NCBI GenBank assembly: GCA_934504065.1
Contig: CAKSVQ010000018.1
Coordinates: 1 to 24,475, forward strand
Direction of reading: 5' to 3'
DNA from: an uncultured Dysosmobacter sp.
GTDB lineage: Bacteria > Bacillota > Clostridia > Oscillospirales > Oscillospiraceae
DNA: 24,475 nt
Position numbers and translations under genes: made by a program. This document shows positions 21,265 to 24,475 of the stretch, piece after piece. The first letter of the stretch is position 1, and the number at the start of each line of letters is the position of its first letter. The notes under the pieces are model-generated. The model saw nothing but the letters and a program-made list of their open reading frames with translations. It was not told the DNA's origin and did not search any database.

Positions 21265-23676
21265 ATGGAACCGATGACAATGAATATTCCCGTTTTAGCC
21301 CTCCGGGGGCTGACGGTTTTCCCCCATATGACACTGACGTTCGATGTAGAGCGTCCTATTTCCATCACCGCGCTGGAGCGGGCCATGGAAGCAGATCAGG
21401 ATATTTTTCTGGTCACACAGCGGGAGATCGGTGTAAATACGCCGGGTGAAAAGGACCTTTACCAAATCGGAACGGTTTCTCACATTACGCAGATCCTGCG
21501 CCTTTCCAATACCTCCATGCGGGTGATGGTGGAAGGGCGCTATCGGGCGCATCTGCGCCGCTTATGGCAGACGGAGCCGTTTTTGCAGGCAAATGTAGAA
21601 ACGCTTGCCGAGGAAGAGCCGTCTCAGGCGTTTCAGTCCAGCCCCCGGACGGAGGCGCTGCTGCGGCAGACATGGAATCTGTTCAGCGAATATACAGAGC
21701 TGGCAGGCGGCGTGCCAGAGGAAGTCGTCTCCAAGGTGATGGACTGCCGAGACGTGGGGTATCTGGCGGACTTTATTACCCAGAATATTGCCCTGCGCCA
21801 CACGGACAAGCAGGAGATATTGGAAGAGCTGGCCCCATTCATCCGCCTGCGGAAGCTGAATGGCTTTCTGGCTCGGGAATGCAATGTCCTGAGCTTTGAG
21901 CACGAAATGGAAGGGAAGGTGCGGGACCAACTGGCGCGCACACAGCGCGACCAGATTCTGCGCACACAGATCCATGTGCTGCAAAACGAGCTGGGGGAAG
22001 ACGATGGCGATGATGAGATCGATACCTACCGTCAGAACATTCAGGCCCTTGGACTGGAGGAGGACGCGGAAAAGCACCTGCTGAAAGAGGTCAACAAGCT
22101 TGCAAAGCAGCCCTTTGGCAGTGCGGAGAGTGCGGTGATCCGCAATTATCTGGATGTTTGCCTGGAAATGCCGTGGAACGTCTATACAAAAGAGCGCGTC
22201 AGCGTGGAAACGGCTCGCAAGGTTTTGGAAAAAGACCACTTTGGTCTGGAAAAGGTAAAAGAGCGCATTCTGGAAACCATTGCCGTCCGGCAGATGAATC
22301 CGGAGGGGAAGGGGCAGATCCTTTGTCTGGTGGGGCCTCCGGGTGTTGGCAAGACTTCCATTGCTATCTCCGTTGCCACCGCGCTGAACCGGAAGCTGGC
22401 CCGCATCTCGCTGGGCGGTGTCAGGGATGAAGCGGATATCCGCGGCCACCGGAAGACCTACATAGGCTCTATGCCTGGCCGCATTATCGAGGCCATCAGC
22501 CGCAGTGGGTCCATGAATCCTCTGCTGCTGCTGGACGAGATCGACAAGCTGGGCAATGACTATCGCGGTGACCCGGCTTCCGCTCTGCTGGAGGTTTTGG
22601 ACAGCGAGCAGAACCGTTCCTTCCGCGACCATTTCCTGGAGATTCCCGTGGACCTGAGTAAAGTCATGTTTATCACCACAGCCAACACGCTGGATACAAT
22701 TCCGCGTCCGCTGCTGGACCGGATGGAGGTGATCCAACTCTCCAGCTATACCGACGAGGAAAAGGTACAGATCGCCCGCCGCCACCTGCTTCCCAAGCAG
22801 ATGGAAGAGCATGGCCTGAAAAAAGGCTGCGTGCGCATCAGCGACGATGTGCTGCGCGCTGTCATCCGTGACTATACCCGGGAGTCTGGAGTGCGTCTGC
22901 TGGAGCGCCGTTTGGCTGCAATTTGCCGCAAGGCCGATATGCGCCTGTTAGTAGGAGCTGTAAAGCGGATTACTGTTACAGAAGAAATGCTGCCAAAGCT
23001 GCTGGACTGCCAGCCGTACCCCCCAGCACTGCATACGGAAAAGGAAGAAGTCGGCGTGGTAAACGGCCTTGCATGGACGGAAGCAGGCGGCGAGATTCTG
23101 GAGGTCGAGGTCAATGTGATGGAAGGCTCCGGCAAGCTGGAGCTGACCGGAAACTTGGGCGATGTGATGAAAGAATCTGCACAGGCGGCTTTGAGCTTCC
23201 TGCGCAGCCGCGCGTCTGTGCTTGGGATCGACGTGGACTTTTACAAGAATAAGGATATCCATGTGCACTTCCCAGAGGGGGCGGTTCCCAAGGATGGCCC
23301 TTCGGCTGGCATTGCGGTGACAACGGCGATGCTCTCAGCGCTGACAGGACGGAAAGTCAAGGCAGGCGTTGCCATGACAGGTGAAATAACTTTACGGGGC
23401 CGAGTGCTGCCGATTGGAGGTTTGAAAGAAAAGACCATGGCCGCCATGCGGAATCATATCGGTACGGTGCTGATTCCTAAGGACAATGTGCGGGATCTTG
23501 ATGAGATCGACCAGACAGTCCGTGCCGCGCTACGCTTTGTTCCGGTAGAACATGTGGAACAGGTATTCGCCGAAGCCCTCTGCCCCTGTACGGACGGTAC
23601 AAAAGACGAGGCGCGTATCGCCGCATTCTCTCCGCTTAACCGGGAACTCTCCGGTGACGCTGGGCTGCGCCAGTAA
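21265..23676 (+). CDS. lon: ATP-dependent protease LonA
   Basis: Lon is a homohexameric AAA+ serine protease that degrades misfolded and regulatory proteins in the cytosol. The 803-residue product has the LAN substrate-binding N-terminal domain ([15 protein letters not shown] onward) and a coiled-coil middle. The ATPase has Walker A GPPGVGKT (357-364) and Walker [10 protein letters not shown]. The protease domain has catalytic Ser680 (KDGPSAGIA) and Lys723 (GGLKEKT), the Ser-Lys dyad. Length and layout are those of LonA, not the membrane LonB. The ATG at 21265 (MEPMTMN) was chosen over the ATG at 21220, which lies in the loop of a terminator and adds 15 non-family residues; an AAAGGA site precedes 21265. 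ysxC follows after 12 bases. Confidence 0.95.
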   Translation: MEPMTMNIPVLALRGLTVFPHMTLTFDVERPISITALERAMEADQDIFLVTQREIGVNTPGEKDLYQIGTVSHITQILRLSNTSMRVMVEGRYRAHLRRLWQTEPFLQANVETLAEEEPSQAFQSSPRTEALLRQTWNLFSEYTELAGGVPEEVVSKVMDCRDVGYLADFITQNIALRHTDKQEILEELAPFIRLRKLNGFLARECNVLSFEHEMEGKVRDQLARTQRDQILRTQIHVLQNELGEDDGDDEIDTYRQNIQALGLEEDAEKHLLKEVNKLAKQPFGSAESAVIRNYLDVCLEMPWNVYTKERVSVETARKVLEKDHFGLEKVKERILETIAVRQMNPEGKGQILCLVGPPGVGKTSIAISVATALNRKLARISLGGVRDEADIRGHRKTYIGSMPGRIIEAISRSGSMNPLLLLDEIDKLGNDYRGDPASALLEVLDSEQNRSFRDHFLEIPVDLSKVMFITTANTLDTIPRPLLDRMEVIQLSSYTDEEKVQIARRHLLPKQMEEHGLKKGCVRISDDVLRAVIRDYTRESGVRLLERRLAAICRKADMRLLVGAVKRITVTEEMLPKLLDCQPYPPALHTEKEEVGVVNGLAWTEAGGEILEVEVNVMEGSGKLELTGNLGDVMKESAQAALSFLRSRASVLGIDVDFYKNKDIHVHFPEGAVPKDGPSAGIAVTTAMLSALTGRKVKAGVAMTGEITLRGRVLPIGGLKEKTMAAMRNHIGTVLIPKDNVRDLDEIDQTVRAALRFVPVEHVEQVFAEALCPCTDGTKDEARIAAFSPLNRELSGDAGLRQ

Positions 23677-23688
23677 AGGGGGAGAAGG

Positions 23689-24285
23689 ATGCCTTTGAAC
23701 TTTGGAAAGGCGGTATTCAGCCGCTCAGCCGGAACGCCTGCGGATTTCCTGCGGGACGGACTTCCGCAATTTACTTTTGCAGGGCGTTCCAATGTGGGTA
23801 AATCCTCGGTCATCAACCGTCTTTTGAATCGGAAAAATCTGGCCTATGTGGGCGCTTCACCGGGGAAGACCACTCAGATCAACTATTTTCTGGTGGATGG
23901 GCGGGCCTATCTGGTCGATCTTCCGGGATATGGTTACGCAAAGGTAAGCCGCTCGGAAAAGGAACGCTGGGGCCGACTGATGGAAAATTATTTCCAGGAA
24001 GGCAGCCGCTTGATCACGGCAGGGGTGTTGATTGTGGACATCCGCCACAAGCCAACGGCGGACGATGTGACCATGCACCATTGGTTTCGGGAAAGCGGAT
24101 GCCCGGAGATCATTCTGGCCAACAAACTGGATAAGCTGAAAAAAAGTCAGGTGGAGCCTGCGCTGAAACTGATTCGGGAGACTTTAGAGCTGACGGAAGA
24201 AGATGTTCTCGTTCCGTTTTCAGCGGAAAAAGGCGCTGGAAAAGAAGAATTGCTGGGCCTTTTGAACCGCGCGTGCGGAATGTAA
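23689..24285 (+). CDS. ysxC: Ribosome biogenesis GTP-binding protein YsxC/YihA/EngB
   Basis: This essential small GTPase takes part in 50S subunit assembly. The 198-residue product is one GTPase domain: P-loop GRSNVGKS (32-39), G2 region PGKTTQINYF, G3 DLPGYG (77-82), G4 NKLD (145-148) and G5-like FSAEKG. The G1-G5 order is standard, in contrast to the permuted rbgA product upstream in this window. The start follows GGGGGAGAAGG, 12 bases after lon. The lon-ysxC linkage is the same as in Bacillus subtilis and suggests co-transcription. A long hairpin follows directly after its stop codon. Confidence 0.97.
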   Translation: MPLNFGKAVFSRSAGTPADFLRDGLPQFTFAGRSNVGKSSVINRLLNRKNLAYVGASPGKTTQINYFLVDGRAYLVDLPGYGYAKVSRSEKERWGRLMENYFQEGSRLITAGVLIVDIRHKPTADDVTMHHWFRESGCPEIILANKLDKLKKSQVEPALKLIRETLELTEEDVLVPFSAEKGAGKEELLGLLNRACGM

Positions 24286-24342
24286 TTCCAGAAAAATGAA
24301 CGGCGATCCGGTATTTTGCGCCGGATCGCCGTTGTTCTGGAA
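24286..24342 (+). terminator. Long hairpin after ysxC, probable terminator
   Basis: A 13-bp perfect stem is formed by AACGGCGATCCGG (24299-24311) and CCGGATCGCCGTT (24321-24333) with a 9-base loop. It is extended by TTCCAGAA (24286-24293) paired with TTCTGGAA (24335-24342) across a small internal loop. On the plus strand only a weak T-rich stretch follows the inner stem; the better T run is on the minus strand. It lies at the end of the lon-ysxC transcript, so termination is the likely role. Confidence 0.65.
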
Positions 24343-24371
24343 AAATTAAAACAATCATCTGAGGATTAGAA

Positions 24372-24399
24372 TTGACTTTTTTCAGGAAACCAGTATAAT
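24372..24399 (+). promoter_or_regulatory. Strong promoter of the next gene
   Basis: TTGACT (24372-24377), a 16-base spacer, then a perfect TATAAT (24394-24399). Transcription would start near 24406, giving a leader of about 48 bases before the ATG at 24454. Confidence 0.85.
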
Positions 24400-24453
24400 A
24401 TTTTTGGTAAGTTTCGAGCCCCGGAGGGGGAATCTTTGAGGGAGGCGCAACCT

Positions 24454-24475
24454 ATGCATACATACACCATGGAAG
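24454..24475 (+). CDS. Partial unidentified gene, 5' end only
   Basis: An ATG at 24454 follows a GAGGGAGGCG ribosome site and a strong promoter, and the frame stays open to the window edge (MHTYTME...). Only seven residues are visible, so no product can be named. An in-frame TTG at 24436 after GGAGGGGG is a possible alternative start that would add six residues. Confidence 0.55.

Noticed and set aside
1..24475. Mobile elements, CRISPR arrays, tRNA/rRNA genes or prophage remnants
   Set aside because: No transposase or integrase frame, no regularly spaced repeats, no RNA gene signatures and no base-composition break were seen; gene content is conserved housekeeping.

Overview
The window looks like a chromosomal housekeeping segment from a moderately GC-rich, Gram-positive, low-GC-lineage (Firmicutes/Bacillota) bacterium. 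A spore-forming clostridial relative, possibly of the Oscillospiraceae type, fits best. This is inferred from HPr kinase (hprK), the rapZ-yvcK-whiA trio, a SpoIVFA/SpoIVFB-like protease pair, a tig-clpP-clpX-lon-ysxC run and Bacillus-style ribosome binding sites (AGGAGG) ahead of most genes. I see no mobile element, phage gene, tRNA, rRNA or CRISPR array. No stretch without a gene exceeds about 250 bases.

Layout. Left edge: rpmB (L28) on the minus strand, diverging from everything else, which is on the plus strand. Bases 463-6594 hold a compact run: hprK, a ROK glucokinase, murB, rapZ, yvcK, whiA and a small cysteine-motif protein. It joins carbon-state sensing (HPr phosphorylation, glucose phosphorylation, YvcK/RapZ) to peptidoglycan synthesis (MurB) and growth/division control (WhiA). 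dnaE (6646-10146) follows and ends at a strong terminator. Next comes a two-gene operon (10312-11824) encoding a LytM/M23 membrane protein and an M50 intramembrane protease, preceded by a candidate sporulation sigma-E promoter. A separately promoted, leader-bearing rplS (L19) follows and has its own terminator.

Bases 12492-15437 are an overlapping ribosome/secretion/nucleic-acid operon: lepB, rbgA (ylqF), an unknown four-helix membrane protein, rnhB and a YraN-family nuclease-like protein. thrC and a metallophosphoesterase lie close behind. The last block (17754-24285) is protein quality control: trigger factor with a Lys/Glu/Ala-rich tail, ClpP, ClpX and LonA, then the ribosome-assembly GTPase YsxC. 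A strong promoter and the first codons of an unidentified gene close the window.

No clearly new multi-gene system is visible. The observations most worth following are regulatory or structural: the sigma-E-like promoter before the SpoIVF-like pair, the apparently complete LytM active site in the SpoIVFA-like protein with a CBS-less SpoIVFB-like partner, an 11-bp inverted repeat over the clpP promoter, a terminator hairpin between clpX and lon, possible alternative pairing in the rplS leader, and the unknown membrane protein embedded between rbgA and rnhB.
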